A DNA stretch of 64,000 nt from contig CM047426.1 of the NCBI GenBank assembly GCA_026168455.1, positions 30,191,058 through 30,255,057 of the forward strand. Direction: 5' to 3'. Shown in pieces: positions 48,068 through 62,611 of the stretch. Under the pieces are notes generated by a model, which made no database searches, had not been told where the DNA came from, and saw nothing but the letters and a program-made list of their open reading frames with translations. Source of the stretch: Theocolax elegans (taxonomy: Eukaryota > Arthropoda > Insecta > Hymenoptera > Cerocephalidae). The translations under genes and the position numbers were made by a program. Each line of letters opens with the position of its first letter. The stretch's first letter is position 1.

Positions 48068-50573
48068 GGGAGATGAAGAGTACACCGCTTTATAACTCCC
48101 GGCGGGTTGCTTGGAACCCCAGCGAAATTAATATCATAAATAATATCGTAAAAATACTGCAGTAGTGTCATCCTTTTTCGTTGCTGCGCTTTCTTCGCCA
48201 ACTTCGTTTCTCTCGCTTACTTTTGCGCGTAATTTTTCGCTTTTATTCTTTAGGGTTGTGGTGGCGAATCAGTGCGCGTTTGTAGTCACAAATTGCCTGG
48301 ATGTTTAGCAGAAAAAACAAATGTTGTAAGATATCACGAGTTTGTAGTTATAGTACCTTTCTTTTTAGTATTTTTACTTACCGCGATAATTTCATAATTT
48401 GTTTGATTATTTGAATAATAATAGTAACTAGCTCGAATTTTGCAGTCACCTGCAACGTTTAATCCGTAATTTTATATGTTTTAATAAGCATCTTGATAAA
48501 TATTTACTTATATAAACATTCCGTTCGCTCGTATTTTCGAAATGAAAAAATGTAACCAACATTACGATATACTGTAATAAAAATTTTGGATGTCTATTCA
48601 GATTCTTTCTCAAAATCAAAATATAATGATAGAGTGTGCTGCTCACGTGACAAAATCTCAAGTCGACGTATAATATACAAGGATAAAGCAGCCGCACTCC
48701 CTAGATTCGCGAGGGATGGAGAAAGCGCAGCGTGCGCACTATTATGCGCGTGTTATGATGCTTGGTCCCCTTGCGTATGACTTTACGTCGCTCGCAAATA
48801 CGGCAATATAATCATTCTGATGGCACAAAGCGACTGCTCCTACTTCTCTTCTGTTTTGCGCGTTTTGAAATCTCCCCTTCTCTACCGTCAAACGTTGATG
48901 ATACAGACGATATGACGTACGCGCTCAACGCTAATTCGCGCCATTGTTGCATTACGCGCAAACCTTGGAAACTAGGCGAGGAGAAAGAGCTCCACAGGTA
49001 GCTGAGTGCGAAACTTCCTTTGCTTTCTCTCGAACCGTGTAAGTGGTTTGCTACAGCCTCCTCGTTACAAATACTGTCGGTTCTACATTTCATCGAACGT
49101 ATAAATATTGTCCTGCATTTTAACAGTTAACTTTTATATTAATTGAAGCTTCCTTTTTTCTGGGAAGACAAAATTTTATTGAAATTATATATTTATATTA
49201 TATAAATTAAATGTGGAATTATGAAAATTTTTCAATTACAATGTTAATAAAACACAAATGTTTTTTTTACTGTTGAATTTCTTGTAACATGGCGTCTCAG
49301 TTTCCTTTAAGGATTTTCCCTACCGTTTACGTAGTAGCCAATCATTAGGTTTTTGGTTAAGTGCCAGGTTTGGAATAAGCGGAACGAGACAAAATGATAG
49401 AAAAAAAAAAGAAGATTTTAGTACTGGATAACCGCATCCTCAAAAGGTTGTCCTCATCCTCATTGGGCTGCATTCCAAGGCGAAGCCAAGAGTTAAGTCG
49501 AGTTTGGAGGAGAGAAAGAGGGAAGGAGATAAAGAGAATCAAGGGACAGAGAGGTGAAAGAAAAAGCGTATTGCTGCTTTGAAGGAGTGAGAAAGCAGAA
49601 GACTAGTACTCCTCTGCGCCGGAGGCTGCCTTTTAATGGAATTAAAAGTAAGCCTAAAGATAGTAAAGATAGCGATATTCGCTTTCGTTTATCTCGGTAA
49701 ATACGCCATTATACCCCGTGGAATCTGCCTACTTACCTGTCATCCCATTTACCATACTTCGTTCCACTTGATGGAGGGGCTGGATATCCCTGAGCGGGTG
49801 AGTAGTGGTGCGATCCCGGAAGAATCTCTCAAGCGTTCTCCGCGAAAGATGAAAAGGCCATTTTTTTCGACGCTCTTTTCCCTCGTCGGTTCTCTTTAAA
49901 GCTTTCCAGTCCCTCGCGTTCTTCTCTTAAACTGCCACTGGAAAAAACTGAAAAAGTAGAGTGTTTAAAGTCAATAGGATCTTCCGCAGCTTACTGTGTT
50001 TGCTTATACTTTCATCGATAGCTTTGAATTGTGCGAAACCAACTAAGTTAACCATTATACACATTACATATTCCATATCGCATGTGATCTTTAAGCTTCA
50101 AGCTTCCCAGTGTTTTGACATAATTGTCGTAAATATAATTATCTAATGTGTTGTAGCTAGCATATATACGTAAAATTTAATTAAATTTTGGGTACTCGGA
50201 TCAAAGGGAATGTAGCACCATCAATTTGGAGATGGTATATCGAAAGCAAATGCCTATACCACTAAACAATTATTTAACGCGCAGTAGTCTAAAGCTCGGT
50301 CTATTGGAAAATTTAAGAAAGCAGAGAGCAAATCCAAGACTGATCATGGGCTAGGAAAGTTCAAGTCGAGGTCCGCTCGCATCACGGGAGTGCAATCGTT
50401 CGGAAAAGGGGTGAACCGGGGTCTCCTTGTAAGTCCCCCTATTTCTAAACTAGGTAAGTTAACTAGTCCGTAAAGGAGAGAGCCTAGATGGATAGATAGT
50501 TGCCAGTTAGACGCAACACTGATACAATTAGATGTGATCTCCACACCATAACTCAGGCCTAATCTCACTTTCG
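48064..50573. other. Alternating islands and AT-rich DNA, no supported gene
   Basis: Islands lie at about 48640-49090 and 49360-49930. A frame at 49636-49899 opens with a hydrophobic stretch but is otherwise unremarkable. An A-box-like segment on the minus strand near 50255-50275 was examined as a tRNA and rejected. Confidence 0.45.
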
Positions 50574-50655
50574 GAGGGTGAGGGGTGGGGTTGGGTTGGG
50601 GGGGAGGAGGGGGGAGGGGAAAAGGCGAGGTGGAGGGTGAGAGGGCGGGAGGCCA
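50574..50655 (+). other. G-rich tract with G-quadruplex potential
   Basis: A purine stretch with many runs of three to seven G separated by one or two bases (pattern GGGG-T-GGGG-TT-GGG-TT-GGGGGGG). It satisfies a four-run quadruplex motif on the plus strand several times over. Confidence 0.75.
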
Positions 50656-52385
50656 CACGGAGGGAGTTTTAGCCATGCCATCCGGAGTGGGAGGCCAAGA
50701 GGCTCGAGTCACTTCATTATTCATCCCATTCTGCGGCATGGCCCGGTTATCGCGGCGTACCCTTGCCTTACCCCGATTGCTGGCCGGATGTACCGGCCGA
50801 ACGACGCGACGATGCCCAGCGGTCCGCGAATAGCTCACGAATTCTATGGTGTGAATCGGCCGCAGTACCTCGAGATATCCGTCCGATACCTATCGCCTCC
50901 GCCGGTCTCTCTTCCTCTCTTTCTGTCTGAACTTGAGCCTGGAGCCAGGGAGGACAGTGGAAAGGGGTTCCCTTGAATTATCGGCTCGGCTGGGCTTTCG
51001 ACTCCGTTGAAATTCGATTTTAGGACTCCCGACACCCCTTCCGTTTCTTCCTGAATATCTAAGTTCCTTCGTGCATTCACGCGCGCTAGTTTTTCTTAAA
51101 AATATATTTTAGGGATCGAGGACATTTGGACTTTTGACAGTAGTTTTCAATTCGTACGTCTTACATTTACATTCGTTTTCATTTACTTACAATTCAAATA
51201 TTGATTTTTCAATCTTTCTCGTCCCTTTGCTCATTTTCATAATCCTAATTGATTTAATTTAATTTTACGTAGAAAGTAATACTGAACTCTTTAGCGATAC
51301 AGCGTTCTGCTATCCGATTCGAGGACAATGACGGTTTTTTAATACACTATGACACCATCCGCTATGAAAATAAGAAGTACAGTAAAGTCTCACTCGGTTA
51401 CTCAGTTTTCCCGGCTAGTTATTGACTGAGTTGCTTTATATAGTCAAGGTTTACGATCCTACTAAAGTTACAGAATGGCTTTCATGACCTAGCAGTTTAA
51501 TAAATGCATTTTTTGTTTAGATTTTGTGAAATAAGAATAACACTAAACTTGTTAGCCAATGATTCAAAATAATTAAATTTACTAAAATAGTTGAATTAGA
51601 TTAAAAATTGTTGTTAAAGATAGATCAATAAGAGATATATTTATGTATTGAGTATCATGACTGAATAAGGTTATTCCTATTTCTTGTACGATTAAAGTTA
51701 AATAAAAAAAGCAGTGAGTGTGCATTTTTTCGAAATAGCACAATTCGTCTCGTCGGTCATGTGAATCATTTGAGAAAGCGTTTCGATTTCATTGGGTATA
51801 GCTAGTTACATGACTTGGAAATACAAGACGGCAATAGTTTCTGACCCATTTACCCAGATAGGTTTGTCTTTCCGGTATGCGGTAAAAGAAACCATACTAT
51901 GTTACATTTTCCAAAGGGATACCCGATAGCAAATTTAAAATAATGCCTCGTGTAATGTAAAATTTATGTATAATCTGGAAAACCGAAAATTATTACAAAA
52001 ATAGTAATCAACAATGAAATGGTTGTACTAAAATTACGTTTTAAATATAAATGATAATTAATTACTCAAAGGTGTTATTACTTATGTACACTGTAAAAAA
52101 TGTTCGAAATTGCTATCAGTGTATACTTCTAATACATAGTAATAATAAATAAAATTAAATTCATGTAAAAGAAATGTACTCAAAACTTAAACATTTAAAC
52201 TTGCTTAACTGTCTCCAAGAGAATTTCAAAGGAGAAACAATAGAGTCCTAGGCGTTAAAGACGGGTCTCTGCATTTGTAGGTGTAATCTTCTGTTTTTAA
52301 GAGAAAGAGAGAGCGAGAGAGGGAGGGGGAGGGTAAAACTAGCGCAACTAGAAGGGTGTACGATACAACGAAAGAGTAAGGGAAA
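50656..52385. other. Island then AT-rich DNA, no supported gene
   Basis: 50656-51080 is GC-richer with overlapping frames. 51090-52200 is AT-rich. No recognisable coding sequence. Confidence 0.5.
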
Positions 52386-52413
52386 AAGAGAGAGGGAGAG
52401 AGAGAGAGAGAGA
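52386..52413. repeat. GA microsatellite
   Basis: GA run with one GG interruption, about 28 bp, in a purine-rich island. Confidence 0.9.
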
Positions 52414-55400
52414 CAGGTAGACGAAGAGAGAAAGGATTCCGCGAGCGCAAAATTTCCTCTCTTCAAAACTCTTGGCCATTAAGCTTTTGTGTGTTTCGCC
52501 TGAGCCTCGGGGTTTCTCCGGGCCCGCGAAAGACCTTAGGCATTTCTGATCTCGCCTCTCTTCTACCTCTTAAATGCCAAACCCTCGGTACTCTAGTTTA
52601 TCTGTCCCTCTAAGGGACTACCGCGAGAGAATATAAGGGAATCAGAGGGATGAACGCAGTCTCGACCATAATAGCTTTCTTTACACTCGACTTTAGCTTT
52701 AGAACGACTTTCGGTTATAAACATAATCCTGGTGAACATGCGCAGTTATAATTAATGCGTTATAAAAAAACGTATTTAATTAGGTTTTGTTTTATTTCGA
52801 GTTGTATATTCTTTTCCGTATGGTATCGAATGGGTTAATAGACTTATCGATGTATTAAAATAAGATAAAGTATTCATCACGTATTTATTAAAGTGATGTA
52901 AAGATTGCTTTACATCTCGGGTTTAAAAATATGTGTGTGCGTGGGGATGTATGTGCGGATATACCTCCTAGTTAGTCCTAACTGTTGGGCTGCATGACTC
53001 CGTTTAATACACACTGCTCTTCAACCTCGGAATATTAGTAAGTTTAGGGTGCGAAGGAAGCTACTACAGAGACCTAGAGGTTGACTACTAGAGCAGACCT
53101 CAGTGGTACGCGCGTACTCTACCAGTCGGAGCATTAGAGGCCCGGGGATGATCACTGAGTGGATCCACGCTCACAGCACACTAATCAAGACGCATGATTA
53201 TAGGCCCCAGAACGCCTGCATCTCCAACCCTCTGAGACAGAAGTAGACACAGAGGATGAGAGAGAGAGGGAGAGAAAGAGAGAGAAAATCAAAGAGATAA
53301 TGCCTTTTATACTGCTGAAGAAAAACGAGATACGTCTACTTCCTAACACTCACCCTGTAAAATTACAAGCTTCACATTTTTGTGTAACTGTAAGTAATGG
53401 TTAAAGTGTTCTCTATGATACGTAAAACGCAAAAACCTTATTTCTAATTGGAATTAACAAAGTTTAGTAGTGCAATCTTCGAATAAAACGGAAGGGTAAA
53501 AGTAATTGGGAACACAAATATGCATATCCATGTAGCGATTACGATGTACATTAAATTATTTACTTAAATTCAGTAAATAATAATATTAATGTAGAGTAAA
53601 AGTTGAGTGTCAAATAATATTGAGTATCACTAAGATTTGTAGGTGCAATCGCGCATGCTAAGTTAGTTTATTAATCTTCTTTCGAAATTAGCATCCGTTA
53701 GCTCGAGGCACAGTAAATTGTTCGAGAATGGCGCGACATTCTCATGTAAAGGCACGCCCGGCTTGCTTCGACTCGCGCCTTGTCGACGAGGAAAATGTCA
53801 TCGATTTAGCAACGTTGCGGGAATTTCTGAGACCCGAAAACCACGCGCACCTACGCACGGGTACTATTTGAGGTTACGCTAAGCAAGTTAGCATAACCCC
53901 AACGTATCGCGTTAAATTATGCTCAGTGCCAACGTGCTCCCCATACGTGTGCTCGCGAGCCCGTCTACAACCAGCATCGTGCGCTACTGACAAAGACCGC
54001 CTGCATATCTTGGAAACAGAGCGAGAGAGAGGTAGAGAGTAACTGGGTGAGTGGGAGGGAGGGAGAACGATCTAAGCGTCGTAATCACCGTAAGCACCTC
54101 CAGCGCGTTGCTCATGTGTCACGGAATTGTCTTTTCAATCGTCGGCACCCTCAACCGTTTTCGAGACGGTTAAGTGAGAATTACGGTATCGTAAATGTTT
54201 TCCTTCGGTAATTTATTCATTTGCTTACTGATTTTAGGGAATACAGCCAATAACACCATTTCGTTTTATTTCTTACGTAATTTTTCTTACGTTTAAAATA
54301 TGCATCACTAATTTTTTTCTTCACAGACACTTTTAAACTTTTTAAAATTGTTCTTATAAATGTATATATACTGAAAATAAGCTGCTAATTTTTGAAAAGC
54401 ACAAGTATTGCTATGATTTCTTTTAAGAAGCAAAATTTATCAGTAGTATTCGATCGAATAGAATTAAAATCGAACATTTCTTATATTCATTTTGCGAAAA
54501 GTTTGATAATAATATAAGTACTAGATAAAACGGTTGGACTGGCAAGATCGGTTTTAACCTATAATATCGTTCATATCGTCTTACCTTCTTGAAGATCAAT
54601 TGAAACAAGTGACAAAAGTTCGGGTTAGGTCGCAGTCTCGAGTCTTCTCGATTGCTCAACTGGGGTGTCCGAAGTGCGCAAGGCAGCAAGAGAGCGCTAA
54701 CTTTATTCCTCAGGATCAGTTAAGACCGCGCTACAAAGGAGGAATTTCGATGTCTAAGAGGGATAGGATCGTTCGTTCGTTAATCTTAGGAGCGTTGAAG
54801 CGTCGTATTCGCAATCTGGGCAATTGGATACGAGACGATGTGCGCGAAGGTTGCTCGGGTTCACTGAGGTTCCAAGGGTCAAAAGCTAGTCTCTGTCCAG
54901 GTCAATTTCGCTTCAGCGCGAGGAAGACGAGACCATCCTTCTGTTGAGAGAGGCTCGTTTGTACTGGGGTCTTACCCTCTATTGCCCAGCGTTCCAATCA
55001 TCGTTGCGAATTCATTCTTTTAATTGATTGCTGTTCTTTAATTTATAATTAACCCTAATTTATCTTTTAACCAAAATATTCCCTATTTTAATACAATTGT
55101 ATTTTACCAAACTATGGAATTTCGTTATCTTGTCAACTATAATTAATAATTAATTGAATTTAATTTTATCAATCAAATATAAAAATGAAAATAGTTATAA
55201 TTCATAATATTTACACAGAGATTATTATTGTTAACTATCTCCAATTGAATGAACTTGACGCAATGTAATTTTAATAATAAAGTTAAATAGTTTTTATATA
55301 ATAAATTTGCGTTTACTTTACTACTAACTATTTATATGCATATTTGAAATTTGAATGGATGCAAATTAAGAGAAAACTTTACTATGAATGAATGATATCG

Positions 55401-57104
55401 ATGATAAAGTTGTAAATAATAAAAAAATAAGCTATTGAATATGTTTGTTCGAAGAAAACAAGATAAATAGAAAGAAAAATAAATGAAATGGCATCGAGGT
55501 CAAACGAGGAGGAGAAAGATGCTCTCCGAGTTGGTAAAAGTTTCTTCGGTGTCCTGTACCAACGCCTCGCATATACATTCGCGAGGAAGAACTTCTCCCG
55601 ACAGAGTTCCTATATATGACCTTCTCCACGTGCCCTTCTCGTGTCTCCCGACTGACACGAAGGAGGACATGAAAAAGCATCTACGTAGACGCGAGCCTAC
55701 GTGTGTTTGCTTTTATTTAAATTGTAAGTTAGAGGCATCGACGAGATGCCGAACGACGGCCAAACTCTCCCGTCGACGCGCGGGCTTTTAGCGAATGGGA
55801 AAAATGTTTGCGCTAAATGGTTCGATCCCATATGGAAATGAGCTCTCCGCGTGGTACTGACTCCTCCGCTCTCGACTTCTGACTGATCTTCAAAGTACCG
55901 TTTGCTCTTTCTTCGCGCACCCCCGGCCCTTTTCGTACTTATGCCTCGAGCCGCCGCTCCCTCTTTGTCCCTTTTACTCTACGTCCTCATCTGCTGTCGT
56001 CTCGCTACCGAGAAAGTTCCCTACCCAGGTAAGGTAATTCAAATGTGATTTGCGTATGTATGCATCATCCCACCGTCGAATCGGAACCTGAATCAGAGAT
56101 GAAGGCGCGCGGAATATCCTTCTGCCTCTTCTCCGCTTTTGCCTCGCAGCTTCGATGGAAGAAAGAGAAGGAAGGAGTTTCGTACCTCGCGTGAAAGGAG
56201 TCGATCGCGTCAAATTATCAGTGAAATGAATGCACCACCCGTACTCTAAATCGTTCCTCTTCTACCTTCGAATAATACGTCGCATAAATTATTATATCAG
56301 CTATTATTTACGTTACGACTACTTTCAACCACCCAAATAATGTTTATTTTTAATTTTCAACAAGTCGTTCAAATTTTAATATTTTGCCAGAAATTGAAGT
56401 GAGTTTAACAGTACTTTTTACGTTAGGCATATTCTCTTAAATATGTAGAGTGCAAATTCATATTTTACATACGTACCTAATTATGAGGAACATGTTTGAA
56501 TAAAAGATTCTTTTTTATATTAAATAAATTCATTAGTTTATAAATTCCTTTTACGCTTCATTCGAATAATAGCTGAGTACAAAGTTATATTATTTTAAGA
56601 GCAATTTTCAAAACATAGATTAACACAATATATAATGTTTTATGTACCGAGGTAAACCCCTTAAAAAACTCTTTCTCTCTACATTCCACATTCGAATATG
56701 TCGATTCAAAGGATAGAGGGATGCTGCAGATTTGGGTACGAGGAGCCAATTGGTTTTCGCTTTCTCTCGGTTCTCTCTTCTTGGATCTCTGGAAAGTTCG
56801 CTGATGCCAAACCTCACACGAGGATTGCATTGTTTCGCAGGGCGGCGTTCGATGATAGCGACGAAGCAGGACAGACAGAATAAAAGCGAGAGAGTGAGAG
56901 AGAGAGAGACGGGAAGATAGAAAGGCGCGTAGCGATACAGGGTGAGGAAAACTGAGCGTAGGAAAGGTCCACATTTGCATACTCGTCAGCTGTGTTTCCT
57001 TCAACTTTTCCGCGACACCCTCTCTCTGACGGGTTCTCTCTCCCTCTTGCCACTCCCTCGGTAAAGCTTTAAAGCGCCATCGTATGCAGCGGGCACCCGA
57101 GATT
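52414..57104. other. Alternating islands and AT-rich DNA, no supported gene
   Basis: Islands lie at about 52414-52720, 53030-53340, 53650-54190, 54590-55000, 55480-56260 and 56690-57104. The longest frames (115 residues at 54600-54947, 139 residues at 56585-57004) have no recognisable domain. AT-rich DNA lies between them. Confidence 0.45.
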
Positions 57105-57130
57105 CAGAGAGAGAGAGAGAGAGAGAGAGA
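57105..57130. repeat. (GA)n microsatellite
   Basis: A perfect GA run of about 26 bp. Confidence 0.9.
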
Positions 57131-59826
57131 AACGGTTTCGGGGATGTGGCAAGAAAGAGAGAAACCCGAAGGAGCGAGAGTAAAGCAACCCTGTATTTCT
57201 GGTCCCCGATTCATAATTGCAAATTTTCTACACCCAAGCGCGCCTTATTTATGCAGCCGTTTCCACACCTGGCCCCGCGACCTCCTACTCGCTTGTTCGC
57301 CGCTGATACACGTCACAGCGCGAGCGGGCATAAGTTACCTCGACTGTGCGAAATCTTAAGTCTCGGTGATTAAACTCATTGAAATAGAAATTGCTTAATT
57401 GGCCTTGCCGCGCGCCACAGACCGAACCCAGCTCTAATGGAATCTCAACACCCGAAATACGCGAAGCCACATGCAACATAACTACCACGATCCCAAGGAC
57501 TTGCTAGTTTTCTTTTCTTTGAACAGTCCTGTTTTTTTTTATTCTTACTTTTCGCTACGTAGAGTATCAATAATTAATAACAATCTGAATAAAGTTCTTT
57601 GGTTTTATGTGAAGTAATACTCGTTAATTCGAGTACAATGTTCACATTTTACTTCAAAAAATAGAATTAATATACTTTGTTTGTTATTTGAAAGCACTAT
57701 GTAATATTAAAAATTAAATCAAAAAAATTTAAATCAAAAAGTTCATTTAAAATGTTCTTTACACTTATGTACTGTATTTTATGCTTGTGTATTGTACCTC
57801 TTATAAGCTATATATTTCTATACCAATTACGTAAACACATTATTATATTTTTCTATGAAATGTTACATATTTGTGTTTTTTTTATCAGAACTTAATATAG
57901 CGGTTCATATATATAAACGTGTGTTTATGAAAATATGTAATAATTAGAATTATTTAAATCTTTCATAATTGTTAAAAAGAACCTAAAATGAGTTTTTGAA
58001 CGAGCTCCGTATAATCATTGTATTGTTATTGGGACCAGAGATATATAATTTTAAAATTTTAATAAAGCGTTTATAATATTAATATCGTCGTTAATAGCTC
58101 TGCTGCAGCTTTCATGGATTCAAACTTTTATAGGTAACGTTTTCTAAATACTATGAGATAAGTAGTTCTGCAAAAAGTGCTTGCAAAGAGTATCAATTGA
58201 TTACTTATAATTGTTAATGAAATGTTGTAAATAGTAATATAAAAAAATTAAGATTTCATCCACACATTAGTTGTAGAGTTATTGCAAACAAAAGTCTCGA
58301 AAAAAAAGTAAGAGTCTTTGCGTGCCTAAAAGTCGCAGTTCGGTCGTAGGACATAAATCGAAGCTGGTCGATTTATTTTATCCGTATAGTCTAACAAAGC
58401 GCGACATATCGAGAAGAGATTAGGCCTCGTATCGTTCAGAAAGTGCTTTCGTATATAGGCAGCTCCGTCGTATCGAAGTTATGAGAATCTCCCCGTTTTA
58501 GTGTTGGTGTTGGTTCTCCCGCCCCCTTCTTTCAAGTCGGCCATAAAACGAGTCATCTCACGTGCGCCATACATTTTCACTTTGGCACACGTGTTGTCGT
58601 CCTCGTCGACTTGGCAGCCGCTGCTTCGCGCGTGTCGCCTTTCTTTTCGATATCTCGCGATACAACGAGAAAGGAGGTCTCGACGTGAAATGGAGATACG
58701 ATGATGCGCCCCGTAATGCATTATGCATATGGCGGCGAATCGGGTGCCTCCCGCCCGTAATATGTAAAAATGAAAATCGCTTATTGAAAGGTACTGAACG
58801 GAGGGTAGCTCCGCGCGTGACTTTTTAAAAGATTATGCGTTCGGTATATACGTGTCCGTGCGTTTCTGCCCGTACGATCCGTATACCGGGCTTTCGCGGT
58901 ATTGACTTTTATATGAAGCGCCTTGTGTATATGCGAACTATTGTAAAATGTGTATCATCCATCCACTCGGTTTTATTTCTATTTTCATTTTTTTCTCTTA
59001 TGCCCTAACGTATCGTTTTAAGACGTTACGTGGTTACAAATAAAATTTATACGGTATTTTCTTTGCTCTTTGCAAGGTTATATATTTTAATCTGCAATCC
59101 AATCATTCTAGTCAATAAAAGTATTTTAATTATTAATATCTCTTTATTTTCAATACTTGAGTATGTACTTAACTGCGGTAAAACTACATAAAGAATCTCA
59201 TGTGTAAATCATTAAAAAATATTTACTTGCAAAATATTGGCAAATTGTTGCTACTGAGACGGATAGCTACAATTTTGCTTAAATTTTACTTTAAAAATTA
59301 TTATAGTACTAAAAAAAGGTAAATTTTGAAACAAATCTTTTACAGATTTTGCTAACACTCAGTGTCAATAGAATCAAACCTCCAGTGGTCCAATAAACCA
59401 TTAAAATATAAAAATCTAGCTATTTTATTATTTTTGTAATGAATGAATAGGACATTTTTTGACAGAAGGATTTAACTACTTCAAGTTTCATTTTTATGAA
59501 ATATAAATAATAGTATCTAATTCGAGTATATTTTTATCTTTATATTATTAAATACTATTAATTTTTATTTTATTTTATTCAGTAAAATAAAAGTTATTAT
59601 CTCGTGTTATTATTTATTACGAATGTAAATCACTGTCATTTACTGTTTAGTAAATGAAAATTTCAAATATAAATAATTATAATAACCTGAAAATAAATAA
59701 AAGTTTTGATCATAATTAAAAATGGTTGTTATAAATCAATCGGTACGTCCGGGTTACGCGCGGGGTGCATCGAATAATGCGCGCGGCCGAGTGGAGACAG
59801 TCAGCGAATCTCAATCCAACCATAAT
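57131..59826. other. Islands and AT-rich DNA, no supported gene
   Basis: Islands lie at 57131-57490 and 58320-58950. 57500-58310 and 58960-59735 are AT-rich and featureless. Confidence 0.5.
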
Positions 59827-60108
59827 TCAAAGAGCTCGTAACGCTCCGTTCTCGCGTCCAAATTCTCCTTGCGATTCCCTAAATCGTCGAGAAAGTTCTA
59901 GTAAACTATAGTCCTGTCGCGCGACCGCCGCGCGAAACAAATTGGACGCGCTATCGGGCGCGACTACCCATACATCCAACTCGTCCATTCTATTTGCAAA
60001 CTCGGACATCGCCCCGAGGCGGAAAGACCATTCGTGCAAATTTTCAAATCGACTCTTGTACGGGCGATGCAAGTTTCTCTCTGAAATAGACGAGTGACGT
60101 TGGCTCAC
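59827..60108 (-). CDS. Candidate coding exon, unrecognised
   Basis: A minus-strand frame of 93 codons from a GTG, or 60 residues from the ATG at 60009, ends in TGA at 59827. The translation is rich in ordinary helical residues (for example SEFANRMDELDVWVV and QDYSLLELSRRFRESQ) rather than low complexity. An acceptor-like TATTTCAG lies on the minus strand at 60083-60081, so it might be a terminal exon. It sits in a CpG-rich island of 370 bp between AT-rich flanks. No family is recognised and chance cannot be excluded. Confidence 0.25.
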   Translation of the reverse strand: MSQRHSSISERNLHRPYKSRFENLHEWSFRLGAMSEFANRMDELDVWVVAPDSASNLFRAAVARQDYSLLELSRRFRESQGEFGRENGALRAL

Positions 60109-62611
60109 TTTTTACCAAGTAACATACTTCGTTCTACATCTGTAGATGTATGTATGTACGTGCTACTTTAACCAGATACTAAATTTCATAAGATCTCTAA
60201 CAGATACAAGTATTTTAGCTCACTTATTTCACAATATTCTTTTACTCGATTTATAAAATTAAATAAAATTTAATGAAATTATCTTCTATTTAAATATAAA
60301 ATATTTATTTGTATTACAGTTGTATTTAAAAACTTATTATTTAAACTGAACGATTTCGGTAAATAAGAGTTTATTTTGAACTTATTAAATAGTATAGAAA
60401 CGAGTTGGTTTTACTGATAAATAAATTCACTTATGTAATACTAAATTTATAAATTATTTTTTTGCGAGTTCAGTCAATGAATATATTAAGTTTAACAAAT
60501 TTGGTATGAAAATATTTTGACTAAAAGAAATTCTTCATGAACCTATAGCATACAACATCATTTACAGATCACCTAATCATAAATTCTCATCTTCGCGGGA
60601 AAGTTCTGCCCCTATTCCATCTCGCAGCGGAAGCTTACCTCGTAATCACGTTTGTTTTATGGCCCGTTACGCGACCAGATACTTTAACTAATTGTATAAT
60701 TGCTTTGGAGCTCCGACTAGTAACCCGGAATTGCTGGTCCGGTTTTCGGCGTCAGGACGCCTCGCGTTTCAGCCACGTATCATTCCCGCCCTTTGTCTCC
60801 GAGTCCGCGTGCCGAGCGACAGAGGGAAAAAAAAGAGAGAAAAAGAAGATCAGAAATAGCAGGAAAGGGTTGGCTCCGTCGGGTTTCCAACGTCGACCAG
60901 TTGGAGACTTTTAAGCGCCCTCGTAAACACGAGCCGTCACTGCGGCAGTCGTGTGCTTAATTCGCTAGGCCGCTAATTGCACGGGTTTTAATTTGCGAAA
61001 AATCCGAGCTCTCCGGTAAGCAAGGGACGGGAATAAGCATCAGGCACCGATTAACCGGCGCTTCGTTAACTTTTAACGAATGGAGAGAATCGTCTGTGAG
61101 ACTCTTCGACCGCAACATCTTTTTCCTTACTTTTATTCCGCAGTTAACACCACTCTTGATTAAAGTAATGATCTAGAGGAAAATGCTGCATAATATCTAT
61201 TGTTAAATAATCTTTTAGTAGTAAATGATGTACATCGCATCTGTATTCATATTTAGAAATATAATCGCCAAATTTGATTAGCGCGTACCGAGCAAATGCA
61301 GGACATGCGTTAATGGAGTTAAAATAAAACTAATCTTCTATAGTCTCGATGGTTTAAAATACATCGCGAGAACAAATGCATTTTCTGATTACCGAAGAAA
61401 CGGAGAAGGACTCCCAGAATCGTTTGATCCGTTCGCAGCCACGCTTGGGAACAATGGCCTTTACGAATTTAATGTGGATCTCGGAAGCTCGTCTCCCTTC
61501 GCGTCTGTCGGTGGATCGGTCTTGCGTTCTTCACCCTTCGAGGTGGAAGAAGGCTCGCTAGCTTCGTCAAATATTTGCTCAATCACCGCAAAGATATTTC
61601 ACTAACTTGCGGCCGACTATGGATCGGTCTGTACCCTATTGCTCCCTCCTTTCTCGTTTCTTTCTCTCCTTCTCCCTTGGTTTCGCGTTCTATATATCTT
61701 TCCCCGATGGTATTCTCGCCGCGTCCCTTTACCCGGCTAGCGGCTATCCTCCGTTGGAAGCCTTTTCCGCTTATAGGAAAAGTCAGCATTGACACAAAAG
61801 CTCATGAATATATTCTTCTGTCTCGCGGGAATGAAGGAAAACACGTCACGCGTCGAGGCAATGCCTTCGATTTTACGGAAAAGAGTTGTCTTTCACGCTC
61901 ATGGGATTTTATACACTTATTTCGATTTTCAGTTGGATTTTAAATAATTGTAATAATACCAGATGTGTTATCAAGTGTCAATCATCAAGTTGATCCGTTC
62001 CTAAACATTTTAAATAATATAAAAACTAATTAAAGGTATCGCATTAAAGTATTACCTGTATAAAACACAAAGTTAATCGTGGCAATTTGTCTTTAATAAA
62101 CTAAATGTGACCAGTCACCAGATTAAGATGTGCAATATTTTGGTAATTTCAATAAATTGTTACTGGATACAGTCCTTGCAAATATATTGTCTGTATTATG
62201 AAAATCTTATACAATTACGCACTTTAATTAAAAGCAGCAGCATTACCTAAAGTTGCTTTGAAAAGTATTTCACGGTAAATATGAGTATCGATTAAATTTA
62301 ACAATCCTCTCAAATTCTGTTTCTCCTAATTACTTGAATACAGCACGGTCAGTAGAAGAAATAAAAAAGAGTGAAATATGAAATTCTCATGCTTAGGATC
62401 TCTGTTGCTCTCGAGTGACTATGAATCGTGATTAATTCTGGCAATATAAGCAAGGAAATTCGACTGCGAAGTATTTCTCATCTCGAAAATTAGCAGAGAG
62501 CCTGGGGCACGGTCGATAAGATCGAGTGAAAAAGGCAAAGTTGCTGGAAAGGGCAAGCGACGTTTCGCGTTAGCGAGACAGAGAGAAGGAGAGAAAGAGA
62601 GGTAAAAAAGT

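Noticed and set aside
50195..50275. tRNA-like segment on the minus strand (A-box-like TTTAGTGGTATAGG)
   Set aside because: The putative T stem does not pair, the B-box has a mismatch, and the spacing would need a long variable arm. No acceptor stem could be formed.
54600..54947. 115-residue plus-strand frame with a basic central region
   Set aside because: No recognisable motif, no splice or promoter context, and lengths like this are common by chance in the GC-richer islands.
55815..55840. Perfect B-box-like GGTTCGATCCC
   Set aside because: The T stem almost pairs, but no A-box, anticodon arm or acceptor stem lies upstream at the right distance.
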